Shown piece after piece: positions 27,167 to 34,505 of a stretch of 64,000 nucleotides of DNA. The notes beneath the pieces were generated by a model that made no database searches, was not told where the DNA came from, and saw only the letters and a program-made list of their open reading frames with translations. Numbering within the stretch: the first letter of the stretch is position 1; every line of letters starts with the position of its first letter. The DNA is taken from the NCBI RefSeq assembly GCF_001571045.1, contig NZ_BCSV01000001.1, positions 682,001 to 746,000 on the forward strand, given 5' to 3'. This DNA is from Curtobacterium ammoniigenes NBRC 101786. GTDB taxonomy: Bacteria > Actinomycetota > Actinomycetes > Actinomycetales > Microbacteriaceae. The position numbers and the translations under genes are program-made.

Positions 27167-28270
27167 ATGGCCATCTCGTCGACCATGTACCGGCGTACCG
27201 AGCCCCGATCCGCCGAAGCGCGATCTGGGGTCTCCACCTATAAGGACCTGCTCGCGCAGGTGAAGGCCGCGGGCCTCCTGGAGCGGCGGGTCGGTTTCTA
27301 CTGGACGGTGTTCGGCGTTCTGGTCGGCGTCGCCGTGCTCGCCTGGGCGACCGTGGTCATCTTCGGCCACTCATGGTTCGCGCTCATCCCGGCCGGCGTG
27401 CTCGGCATCGTGTTCACCCAGTTCGCGTTCCTGTCGCACGAGGCTGCGCATCGCCAGATTTTTGCATCCCGCCGCTGGAACGATGAGGCCGGACGCATCG
27501 TCGGTGTGTTCTTCGTCGGCCTGTCCTATTCCTGGTGGATGAACAAGCACAATCGCCACCACGGCAACCCGAACACGATCGGCAAAGACCCCGACATCGA
27601 GCAGGACACCGTGTCGTTCATCGAAGAGGACGCGGTCAAGCGCCGCGGCTTCCTGCGGCTGCTCACCCGGGTCCAGGGGTGGGCGTTCTTCCCCCTCCTG
27701 ACGCTCGAGGGCGCGAACCTGCACTGGCTCTCGGTTCGCGCCGTCGTCACCGGCGAGCATGTCAAGGGAACCGCCCGCGGGCGGGCGTTTGAAGGCGTGC
27801 TGCTCCTTGCGCGGTTCGGCCTGTACTTCTGGGCGGTGTTCGCGTTCATGCCGTTCGGCATCGCCGTCGCATTCGTCGGTGTGCAGCTCGCCGTGTTCGG
27901 CATCATGATGGGCGGCGCGTTCGCACCGAACCACAAGGGCATGCCCGTCATCGCCGAGGGTGCGCGGATCGACTTCTTCTCGCGCCAGGTCCGCACATCA
28001 CGCGGGATCACCGGTGGGTTCTGGGCAGACCACCTGCTCGGCGGCCTCAACCATCAGGCCGAACACCACCTGTTCCCGTCCATGGCACGCCCGAACCTGC
28101 GACACGCGAAAGCGCTCGTGAAGGCGCACTGCGAACAGCACGGTGTCCCGTACACGGAGACATCATTGCTGCGCTCCTACGGCATCGTGGTGCAGTACCT
28201 CAACCGTGTCGGGCTCGCCGCCCGCGACCCGTTCGTCTGCCCCATGGTCGCGTCGCTCCGACTGCACTGA
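27167..28270 (+). CDS. Membrane fatty-acid (acyl) desaturase
   Basis: 367 residues from ATG 27167; the frame is open upstream but unlikely. The three His boxes are HEAAH (91-95), HNRHH (128-132) and HQAEHH near residue 290, which bind the di-iron centre. Four or more hydrophobic segments lie between them. Enzymes of this type insert double bonds into membrane acyl chains using O2 and an electron donor. The gene sits at the edge of the hypoxia-type island. I see only a GGGAC half-site (27104) upstream and do not count it as a regulator box. Its end overlaps a convergent frame by 71 bases. Confidence 0.92.
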   Translation: MAISSTMYRRTEPRSAEARSGVSTYKDLLAQVKAAGLLERRVGFYWTVFGVLVGVAVLAWATVVIFGHSWFALIPAGVLGIVFTQFAFLSHEAAHRQIFASRRWNDEAGRIVGVFFVGLSYSWWMNKHNRHHGNPNTIGKDPDIEQDTVSFIEEDAVKRRGFLRLLTRVQGWAFFPLLTLEGANLHWLSVRAVVTGEHVKGTARGRAFEGVLLLARFGLYFWAVFAFMPFGIAVAFVGVQLAVFGIMMGGAFAPNHKGMPVIAEGARIDFFSRQVRTSRGITGGFWADHLLGGLNHQAEHHLFPSMARPNLRHAKALVKAHCEQHGVPYTETSLLRSYGIVVQYLNRVGLAARDPFVCPMVASLRLH

Positions 28271-28721
28271 CCGCTCGCGCAGGAGCCATGCCACCCTCGG
28301 TTGACTCCGGCGCAAGCAACGACGCCGTCCCGTGCGACAGCCACAGGCACCGACCGGCACCACCGACCACCAGGCGATCAGCGCATCGAACCGTCAGCGT
28401 TCCCTGAGGAAGGCACGCGGAAAGTTCGTTCGCGTAGCGGAGGATCATCCGATCCGTTCCTTGCGGCAGGCCGAGATCCACGGCAGCGCCAGCAATCAGC
28501 GCTGCCGCGACGAATGTGATCGCCGCGGCGAGCGGGTAGTCCTCGTCGAGATCGATCTCGACCGTTGCCCGCTCATCGGCGTCGTTTCGACGAGGACCGC
28601 CGCTGCCCATCGCGACGGACCGCTGCAGCGCAAGCTGTGCGTCGCACCCGATCACCTCCGTCCGCCACTCCGGGTGCCACGCGGCCCACTCGACGACCGG
28701 TGCGGTCAGTACGGCGCTCAT
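28200..28721 (-). CDS. Hypothetical protein divergent from hsp20
   Basis: 173 residues. The start is the ATG at 28721, seven bases after GGAGG; the frame is open to 28964 but that part is antisense to hsp20. The middle is acidic then hydrophobic (EIDLDEDYPLAAAITFVAAA) and the C-terminus is Arg-rich. No family recognised. It shares a 124-base divergent promoter region, including the DosR-like box at 28774-28787, with hsp20. Its 3' end overlaps the desaturase by 71 bases, so the last residues may be spurious. Confidence 0.6.
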   Translation of the reverse strand: MSAVLTAPVVEWAAWHPEWRTEVIGCDAQLALQRSVAMGSGGPRRNDADERATVEIDLDEDYPLAAAITFVAAALIAGAAVDLGLPQGTDRMILRYANELSACLPQGTLTVRCADRLVVGGAGRCLWLSHGTASLLAPESTEGGMAPARAVSAVGATRPWGRRTGRGRRARHG

Positions 28722-28773
28722 CGTGCCTCCGTTTCGTCGGAGCCACTCTGCGCTCGGGGCGGCTGCGGCATGA

Positions 28774-28787
28774 AGGACCTTCTGCCC
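28774..28787. promoter_or_regulatory. DosR-like box, degenerate (hsp20 promoter)
   Basis: AGGACCTTCTGCCC matches the 14-bp palindrome seen at four other places in this island at 10 of 14 positions relative to the 38053 site. It is 59 bases before the hsp20 start and 53 bases before the divergent hypothetical gene. Confidence 0.45.
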
Positions 28788-28845
28788 TCGCCCTCCGAGC
28801 GCTCGCGTCCGTACGGTCGCTGCACGAAAAGGGAAGGAGCCAGCC

Positions 28846-29295
28846 ATGGCACGTGCACTCAGCATCTTCGATCCGTTTGCCTCACTCGACGCAATACGGA
28901 ACGAGTTCCTCGAGGGGTCGCCGCTGCTCTCGAGCATCGGGATCGCGACCCCCACCACCGACATCTACACCACCGATGACGGCACGATGGTCGTCGAGGC
29001 GCATCTGCCGAACTTCAACGAGGAGGACGTATCGGTCAGCGTCGATGACGGCACCCTCACCATCCGGGCCTCCCGCCACGAACAGGCCGAGGACGCCAAG
29101 CGGAAGTACATCGTGCGCGAGTCGAGCACGACGTTCACGCGCTCGGTCATGCTGCCCCAGGGAGCCGACCCCGACGCGATCAGCGCCTCATTCGACGCGG
29201 GCATGTTGACGGTGACGGTACCGATGCCGAAGCGGACCACGCCGAAGCAGATCACGATCAGCCCGGTGAAAGGCGTTGCGGGCTCGGAGACCTAG
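28846..29295 (+). CDS. hsp20: Hsp20 / alpha-crystallin small heat-shock protein
   Basis: 149 residues with an AAGGAG site before the ATG. The alpha-crystallin domain covers about residues 40-140 (TDIYTTDDGTMVVEAHLPNF, then FTRSVMLPQGADPDAISASF, then GMLTVTVPMPK). It is an ATP-independent holdase chaperone. Its position in a cluster with universal stress proteins and a DosRS pair mirrors hspX (acr) of Mycobacterium tuberculosis, a DosR target. A strong terminator follows at 29349-29383. Confidence 0.95.
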   Translation: MARALSIFDPFASLDAIRNEFLEGSPLLSSIGIATPTTDIYTTDDGTMVVEAHLPNFNEEDVSVSVDDGTLTIRASRHEQAEDAKRKYIVRESSTTFTRSVMLPQGADPDAISASFDAGMLTVTVPMPKRTTPKQITISPVKGVAGSET

Positions 29296-29348
29296 GAGTT
29301 CGTCTCCGGCTCGCGGCCTCCGCGCCCCGGAGACAGCCCGGCGACGAA

Positions 29349-29383
29349 GAACGGGACCCCGCCTACACGGCGAGGTCCCGTTC
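29349..29383. terminator. Strong terminator hairpin after hsp20
   Basis: GAACGGGACCCCGCC (29349-29363) pairs with GGCGAGGTCCCGTTC (29369-29383) at 14 of 15 positions around TACAC. It lies between hsp20 and the convergent stress-protein operon and can serve both. The GGGACC/GGTCCC in the arms resembles the DosR half-site, but the 16-base spacing and location favour a terminator. Confidence 0.7.
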
Positions 29384-29415
29384 TCCACGTCCGAGGCGCG
29401 TACTCGACGAGGTGC

Positions 29416-29577
29416 TTACTCGATCACGTCGGGGGCATCGCGTCCCGGTTCCGGTCGCGCGGCAGCGGATGCCCGCGCGTCGAGGAATGCCTGCACGTCG
29501 AGTGGCACGGTCGGGCACGGATCTGTCGGTGCCGTCACGTTCCGCTCAGCGCGTGTTCCTGGCGACTCGCGTTCCAT
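29416..29577 (-). CDS. Small acidic/proline-rich protein at the end of the stress operon
   Basis: 53 residues with a near-ideal AAAGGAG site about 8 bases before the ATG at 29577. The composition is Pro-, Asp- and Ala-rich with no hydrophobic segment (VPLDVQAFLDARASAAARPE). It starts within the last codons of the upstream universal stress protein, 43 bases of overlap in another frame, suggesting coupled translation. No family recognised. Confidence 0.55.
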   Translation of the reverse strand: MERESPGTRAERNVTAPTDPCPTVPLDVQAFLDARASAAARPEPGRDAPDVIE

Positions 29578-30014
29578 GGCCGAATCTCCTTTCCACGTGA
29601 GTCCACGGTGCGTTGTGCGATGGGCGGGGCAATCGGCCCCAACGGAATGAGCAGAACCGGACAGGCTGCCTCCGCGATGCAGCGGAGCGCGCGGGGGCCG
29701 GCACGGAACCATTCGTCGGTGTCCTCGCGATCGCGCCCCATCACGATCGCGCGAGCCTCGACGCTCGACGCGACGAGCGCAGCCGCGGGATCGACCACTC
29801 CGGACTCGACCTCGACCCAATCCGGGACGTGGCCGGAGAACTCCGCTCGCACATCCCGTCCGAGTCGATCCGCATCGCTTCCCATGTCCACGATCCGGAG
29901 GCGCGTATCCAGCTGTCGAGACAGCTGTGCGGCTCTCCGCAGTGCCGCCCGTCCAACCGCGCTCGGCTCGTATCCGACTGTGATCAGCCCGCCGTGGCGA
30001 CGACGAGCTGTCAC
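29535..30014 (-). CDS. Universal stress protein (single UspA domain)
   Basis: 159 residues, one UspA domain: ITVGYEPSAVGRAALRRAA at the start and the C-terminal EARAIVMGRDREDT where many USPs carry a GxxG(x9)G ATP loop. Here the loop is altered (MGRDREDTDEWFRAGPRALR), so nucleotide binding is uncertain. The ATG overlaps the stop of the BON-domain gene (ATGA). It is part of the minus-strand operon read from the box at 30722. Confidence 0.8.
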   Translation of the reverse strand: MTARRRHGGLITVGYEPSAVGRAALRRAAQLSRQLDTRLRIVDMGSDADRLGRDVRAEFSGHVPDWVEVESGVVDPAAALVASSVEARAIVMGRDREDTDEWFRAGPRALRCIAEAACPVLLIPLGPIAPPIAQRTVDSRGKEIRPWNASRQEHALSGT

Positions 30015-30685
30015 GGTTCGACCAGGATCTCGTTGCGGATGTCGGTGACGTGTGGCGAACGCCAGGCGGCGTTCTCAGCCTCGCGCCGCTCGGCCCAGGT
30101 CCGCACGCGTCCCTGCAGCGTGACGACGGTTCCTTCGACCTTCACGTCGATCCGGTCAGCGTCGAGTGCGGCGCTCCGCACGAACGCTTCACGAATGCGC
30201 CGTTCGGTGTCCGGTGCGCTCGGCCGGGGCGTCAGATCGATCCGGCTCAGCACGTAGCTCACGCCGGCGACGCGTTCGGCATCCCGGATGGCCGCCAGCC
30301 GCTGGAAGTACCAGCGAACGGTTCCCTCAAGGATGACCACCCGATTGCTCACTTCAACCCGGATGTCGGCCGTGGGCACCGCACCATCGGCATCGAGTGC
30401 AGCGCGCACGGCGCTGGCGATTTCTCCGTCGGTGCGCGGGGCGGTCCCAGTGTGGATGGTGAGTTCGTCCGCGATCGCCCGCACGCCTGCGACGCGGAGC
30501 GCCGCTCGGCCGACCTGAACTCGCTCGGTGTGATCGGCGACACGGCCTGTCAGAGTGACGACGCCGTCGCTCACGGCGACGCCGATCGTGGTCGCCACGA
30601 TGCCGGGCGTCCACTCGAGTTCGTGTTCGACGTCGTCTTTGATCGCGGCGTCGGTCCTGTGCTGCATGTGCGTTGTGGATGACAT
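30011..30685 (-). CDS. Triple BON-domain protein
   Basis: 224 residues from the ATG at 30685; the frame is open upstream but contains the regulatory box. There are three BON repeats, roughly residues 10-78, 85-150 and 155-223, each with the VxVxxGxVxLxGxV core (VAVSDGVVTLTGRVADHTER; VSNRVVILEGTVRWYFQR; VKVEGTVVTLQGRVRTWAER). No signal peptide is seen, so it is cytoplasmic, unlike OsmY. BON proteins of this kind recur in DosR/OsdR-type regulons. A box lies 37-50 bases upstream. Confidence 0.9.
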   Translation of the reverse strand: MSSTTHMQHRTDAAIKDDVEHELEWTPGIVATTIGVAVSDGVVTLTGRVADHTERVQVGRAALRVAGVRAIADELTIHTGTAPRTDGEIASAVRAALDADGAVPTADIRVEVSNRVVILEGTVRWYFQRLAAIRDAERVAGVSYVLSRIDLTPRPSAPDTERRIREAFVRSAALDADRIDVKVEGTVVTLQGRVRTWAERREAENAAWRSPHVTDIRNEILVEP

Positions 30686-30721
30686 GCAACCAACCGTCCG
30701 CTGCTCGTGGCACCGGCGGCA

Positions 30722-30735
30722 GGGACCAACGTCCT
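30722..30735 (-). promoter_or_regulatory. DosR-like box upstream of the BON-USP operon
   Basis: GGGACCAACGTCCT has the perfect half-site GGGAC and the nearly perfect GTCCT at the standard spacing. It lies in the 59-base gap between the end of one stress-protein gene and the BON gene start at 30685. Confidence 0.65.
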
Positions 30736-30744
30736 CGGCCGTGC

Positions 30745-31590
30745 TCACGCTGGTACGACGCACACCGGCGTGCTGGTGGAGGTGATGAGTGTGTGCGCGG
30801 TTGAGCCGAAGAAGACGCCGCCGAGCGTTGTTCGGTGCCGCCGGCCGATGACGACGAGCGTTGCGTATCCGGCATGGGCGAGGATGCGCTCGCCGGGATC
30901 GCCCTCCTCGAGCAACGTCCGGTGTGGGAGATCGGGGAACCGAAGGTGCACGAGCTCCTCGGTGTCCGTCAGAAGCCTGCGGTTTCGCTTCGCGTGCATC
31001 ATCGGGTCTTCCACGGGATTCAGCGCTCCGCTCGCCGCGCTCACGGGCATGCGCCAGGCGCGGAGGAGGCAGAGTCGTCGGTGCTGGCGTCGGGCCTCCT
31101 CAGCGGCGAATCGGAACGCGCCGTCGCCGGTCTCGGGATCGACACCGACGATGATGTCGCCGTCGGCGGGCTGCCAATCCTCTGGCACGACCACAACGGG
31201 GATCGTGCTGACCGTCGGAATGCGCTCGGGCATCCACCCCTCCAGCGCAGACCGCACCCGGTGCAGGCGACGTGAGCCGATGACGAGCAGGTCGGCGCCC
31301 TCAGCGGCGGCGAGAAGTTCCTGATCCGCCGCACCGTACCGGGTGGTGAAGCGCACCGGTATCTCCTCGTGCGCCGATCGAAGACGAGACGCCGCCGCCC
31401 CGAGGCGATCGCGTTCGACGACGGGATCCGTTCCCAGCGTGTCGCTCACGGTGACGAGGAGCACGGAACTGCCCGCTGCGAGCCGTCTCGCTTCCACCCA
31501 GTCGACAGCGCGGAGGCTCGCGTCGTGCTCGTCGATACCGACCACGATCCGCTCGGGTTCCAACCCGCCGGGGCCCCTGGAGTGCGTCAT
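30745..31590 (-). CDS. Universal stress protein, tandem UspA domains
   Basis: 281 residues with two UspA domains. Domain 1 ends with LVIGSRRLHRVRSALEGWMP and domain 2 with LVVIGRRHRTTLGGVFFGST. Domain 2 begins DIIVGVDPETGDGAFRFAAE. The tandem architecture is that of the M. tuberculosis DosR-controlled USPs such as Rv2005c. It starts 3 bases after the stop of the preceding USP gene, so the two are one transcript, probably from the box at 32564-32577. Confidence 0.9.
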   Translation of the reverse strand: MTHSRGPGGLEPERIVVGIDEHDASLRAVDWVEARRLAAGSSVLLVTVSDTLGTDPVVERDRLGAAASRLRSAHEEIPVRFTTRYGAADQELLAAAEGADLLVIGSRRLHRVRSALEGWMPERIPTVSTIPVVVVPEDWQPADGDIIVGVDPETGDGAFRFAAEEARRQHRRLCLLRAWRMPVSAASGALNPVEDPMMHAKRNRRLLTDTEELVHLRFPDLPHRTLLEEGDPGERILAHAGYATLVVIGRRHRTTLGGVFFGSTAHTLITSTSTPVCVVPA

Positions 31591-31593
31591 CGG

Positions 31594-32484
31594 CTACTCC
31601 GTACGGGAGACACGTGCGGCGGTTGCCGCGTTCTCGATGACCCGCGTCGCAGCATCCGGGACCGCGGTCGGCGGGACGACGCACAGGGGAGTGTGCCCTC
31701 GATGCATGATCTCCTCGCTGACCGAACCGCCGAGGAAGGCGCTGAGTGCGCTGTGATGACGACGACCGACGACGATCAACGCGGCGTGCTCGGCCGCGGC
31801 CTCATGGAGGAGGCTGTCCGCGATGCTTCCCTCGCGTCGCGCTCCCCGCACATGCAGATCCGGATGGGCTTTGCCGATCGCCCGAATCGCCGCATCGAGC
31901 TCGAGCCGACCCTCGTGCTCCCACAGGTCGCGGTCTTCGTCCAGGTAGACGCCGGAATAGGGGAGTGAGTCGTAGATCGGTCGCCACGCCCGGACGAGGA
32001 CGAGGTCCCGTCCCGACCGGCCGGCGAGGTCCGCCGCGAAGCCGAGCGCCGCCGCAGCGGTCACACTGTCTACCCCGACGAGCACCGGTCCCTCGGTCCG
32101 CTCCCAGTTCTCCGGCACGACGAGCACCGGACGCGTCGAGTGCGCGACGACCCGCTCGGCCACACGCCCGGCGAGGGTTGCGGTGAATCGATGGACCTGT
32201 TGGCTGCCGATCACCAGGACATCATCGCGGCTGCCGTCGAGGACGAGGCGGTCGGCTGTCGGGCCACCGACGATGTCGTGGGCGATGACAACGTCCGGGT
32301 GGCTCTCGGCGAGCCGGCGCTCTGCGGCGTCCAGTCGACCTTCGGAGCGGGTGTATGTCTCGCCGTAGAACTCGCTGACCGTCAGCAGGCGGACGCGATC
32401 GCCGGGCCGCAGCGCACCGTCGACCCATTCGACCGTTTTCCACGCCGCCGGTGTGTCGTCGATCGCCACGGTATATCCGGTCAT
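31594..32484 (-). CDS. Universal stress protein, tandem UspA domains
   Basis: 296 residues from the ATG at 32484, six bases after AAGGAGG; the longer open frame upstream crosses the regulatory region and is not used. The two UspA domains end with VLVIGSQQVHRFTATLAGRV and ALIVVGRRHHSALSAFLGGS. It is the first gene of the minus-strand operon and has the inner member of the inverted box pair 80 bases upstream. Confidence 0.92.
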   Translation of the reverse strand: MTGYTVAIDDTPAAWKTVEWVDGALRPGDRVRLLTVSEFYGETYTRSEGRLDAAERRLAESHPDVVIAHDIVGGPTADRLVLDGSRDDVLVIGSQQVHRFTATLAGRVAERVVAHSTRPVLVVPENWERTEGPVLVGVDSVTAAAALGFAADLAGRSGRDLVLVRAWRPIYDSLPYSGVYLDEDRDLWEHEGRLELDAAIRAIGKAHPDLHVRGARREGSIADSLLHEAAAEHAALIVVGRRHHSALSAFLGGSVSEEIMHRGHTPLCVVPPTAVPDAATRVIENAATAARVSRTE

Positions 32485-32562
32485 CAGAGCCTCCTTGTTC
32501 GGGCGGCGATGATCCCGCCGCAATCGTCGCTGCGACGCTAGGTCGGCCCGACGCTCGCGAGG

Positions 32563-32611
32563 AGGGCCCTTGGTCCCGGTTGGCGGCACCGCCGCCGGGA
32601 CCAAGGGCCCT
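32563..32611. promoter_or_regulatory. Inverted pair of DosR-like boxes in a divergent promoter
   Basis: GGGCCCTTGGTCCC (32564-32577) and its exact reverse complement GGGACCAAGGGCCC (32597-32610) lie in 17-bp perfect inverted arms (32563-32579 and 32595-32611) with a 15-base middle. Box centres are 33 bases apart, three helical turns. One box faces the USP operon, the other the SDR gene starting 54 bases downstream. The whole could also fold as a hairpin, but its place between two divergent starts argues for an operator. Confidence 0.7.
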
Positions 32612-32664
32612 GGAGCACGGGAGACGAGCACGCGAGCGTCTGCAACGACGACCAGGAGGCTCGT

Positions 32665-33423
32665 ATGACTGCATATATCGAAGGCCGATTCGCCGGGAAG
32701 ACCGCGATCGTCACCGGCGCTGGCTCCGGTATCGGGCGCGCGACGGTGCTCCGTCTGCTCGCCGAGGGGGCGACCGTGATCGGGAACGACGTCGACCAGC
32801 ACCGGCTCGACGCGCTGTCGGCCGAGGTTGAGAGCGGGAGACTGTCGACCATCGCGGGCGACGTGAGCGAGACCAAGACGGTTGAGGAGCTCTTGCTGCA
32901 CGCCACCGGGTCGATCGACCTCCTGGCGAATGTTGCCGGGATCATGGACGCGTTCATGCCTCCCGCGGAGGTCGATGACGCCCTCTGGGATCGCGTGCTG
33001 TCCGTCAATCTCACCGGTCCGATGCGGCTGACCCGCGCGGTCCTCCCGCGCATGATCGAGCAAGGCGCGGGCAGCATCGTGAACGTCGCTTCAGAAGCGT
33101 CATTCCGCGCGTCCGCTTCAGGCGCTGCGTACACCACGTCGAAGCATGCGCTGGTCGGGTACACCCGAAGCGTCGCGTTCTTCTACGGCCCCGCGGGAAT
33201 CAGGGCGAACGCGGTGGCTCCCGGACCGGTGGCAACGAACATCGAGGCGCCCATGCGCAGTACGTTCGCCGCTGCACGAATCGGTCCGATCCTCCAACAG
33301 GTGATTCCGCCTGTCGCCTCTGCCGAACAGCTCGCCGCGGCGATCACCTGGCTCCTCAGCGACGATGCCGCGAACGTGAACGGTGCCGTGCTTCCGAGCG
33401 ACGGCGGCTGGTCCACTGTGTAG
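32665..33423 (+). CDS. Short-chain dehydrogenase/reductase
   Basis: 252 residues with AGGAGG before the ATG. The classical motifs are complete: TGAGSGIGRATVLRL, ANVAGIMDAF, catalytic Ser in VNVASEAS, AAYTTSKHALVGYTRSVA (YxxxK) and NAVAPGPVATNI. It resembles FabG-like or 3-hydroxyacyl reductases. It is divergent from the USP operon across the twin boxes and so probably belongs to the same regulon. The rhodopsin gene starts 158 bases after its stop on the same strand. Read-through into it is possible because no strong terminator lies between. Confidence 0.92.
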   Translation: MTAYIEGRFAGKTAIVTGAGSGIGRATVLRLLAEGATVIGNDVDQHRLDALSAEVESGRLSTIAGDVSETKTVEELLLHATGSIDLLANVAGIMDAFMPPAEVDDALWDRVLSVNLTGPMRLTRAVLPRMIEQGAGSIVNVASEASFRASASGAAYTTSKHALVGYTRSVAFFYGPAGIRANAVAPGPVATNIEAPMRSTFAAARIGPILQQVIPPVASAEQLAAAITWLLSDDAANVNGAVLPSDGGWSTV

Positions 33424-33581
33424 CGCTTCGCATTTCGGCCACGCAACTGTTCGCGAATTGGCCGATGTACCCCGGAATTGCCCTCTGATCGTCCATTGCC
33501 TGGGAACGAAAGTTGCTGTGGTGCAATCGTCGTCTGCGCGGCGAATGCGCCGTCTCTCTCGTTCGAAAGGTATCGCAAACA

Positions 33582-34505
33582 ATGACAGGAACGGTTGCGC
33601 CCTGGCTGGCGACGCTCACGCCGGCAGAGCATTCGATAATCGTCTATTCCCTCTCGGTCGCGGGGCTCGCGCTCTTCGCATTCTTTGCGAAGTCCTGGGT
33701 CTCGCGGAATGAGGTGACCACCCGCTACCGGGGATCCGTGTATGCGGGAATGACGATCACCGGGATCGCCTTTCTCTCGTACCTCCTGCTCGTCGTCGAA
33801 TTCGCGATCGGCTATCACCAGCGCGGCGGCATGTGGGTACCCGATGCGAACGCGGAGCTCTCGTGGGCGCCGCGCTACTTCGACTGGACGGTGACAGTCC
33901 CGCTGCTCATCGTCGAGTTCCTCGCGGTGGCGACGATCGTCGGGGGTGCCGCCCGTCGGCTCCGTGCGGTCGGAATCGCCGCGGCCTTCCTGATGATCTC
34001 GACCGGGTTCATTGGAGGCGTCGTCGTCGACTCCGGACAGAGCCTTGTTGCGCTGGGCGTCTGGGGTGGGATCTCGGGCATCTTCATGGTGCTGCTCTAC
34101 GTGCTCATCATCTACGTGATGGTCAAGGTTGGCCGTGACCTCGCAGGCACCGCTGCGGCCGCGAGCCTCCGGAATGCCGGCATCCTGTTGCTCGTGACCT
34201 GGTTCGCCTACCCGATCATCTTCGGTCTGCAGGGATGGGGCCACGGCGGTGCGGTGACGACCTGGATGCAGGTCATCCTGTCCGTCGCCGACATCGTCGC
34301 GAAGGTCGGTTTCGGTGTGCTGATCCACAAGGTCGCCACCGTGCGATCCGCGCTGGACGTGACCGCGGGCGAGGACACGCACCCCGAATCCATCTGGATC
34401 TCCTCGGAGAAGCTGTCTGGCGCGATCGTGCCGACGACCGCCACGGACGCGCACTTCCTGACTCGTGCACGTTCCACCGCCGACGCGCATGTCGACGGTC
34501 GCTGA
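33582..34505 (+). CDS. Microbial (type I) rhodopsin, DTE-type outward proton pump
   Basis: 307 residues, seven transmembrane helices. Helix C reads RYFDWTVTVPLLIVE, giving Asp101 (proton acceptor), Thr105 and Glu112 (cytoplasmic donor): the DTE motif of proteorhodopsin-like pumps, with Arg98 conserved. Leu109 at the colour-tuning position suggests green absorption. Helix G ADIVAKVGFGV carries Asp237 and the retinal Schiff-base Lys241. By eye alignment Ser66 replaces the His that pairs with the acceptor in proteorhodopsin, and Gly162 stands where xanthorhodopsin has its carotenoid-fenestration glycine. A 55-residue hydrophilic C-terminal tail is unusual. A GAAAGG site precedes the ATG; crtY and blh follow. 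Confidence 0.95.
   Translation: MTGTVAPWLATLTPAEHSIIVYSLSVAGLALFAFFAKSWVSRNEVTTRYRGSVYAGMTITGIAFLSYLLLVVEFAIGYHQRGGMWVPDANAELSWAPRYFDWTVTVPLLIVEFLAVATIVGGAARRLRAVGIAAAFLMISTGFIGGVVVDSGQSLVALGVWGGISGIFMVLLYVLIIYVMVKVGRDLAGTAAAASLRNAGILLLVTWFAYPIIFGLQGWGHGGAVTTWMQVILSVADIVAKVGFGVLIHKVATVRSALDVTAGEDTHPESIWISSEKLSGAIVPTTATDAHFLTRARSTADAHVDGR

Noticed and set aside
29349..29383. GGGACC...GGTCCC considered as a DosR-like box after hsp20
   Set aside because: The half-sites are 16 bases apart instead of 4, and the site lies between two gene ends, so a terminator is a better reading.
33436..33464. CGGCCA...TGGCCG inverted repeat before the rhodopsin gene, considered as a terminator or operator
   Set aside because: Six-base arms with a 17-base gap are expected by chance in this GC-rich DNA.
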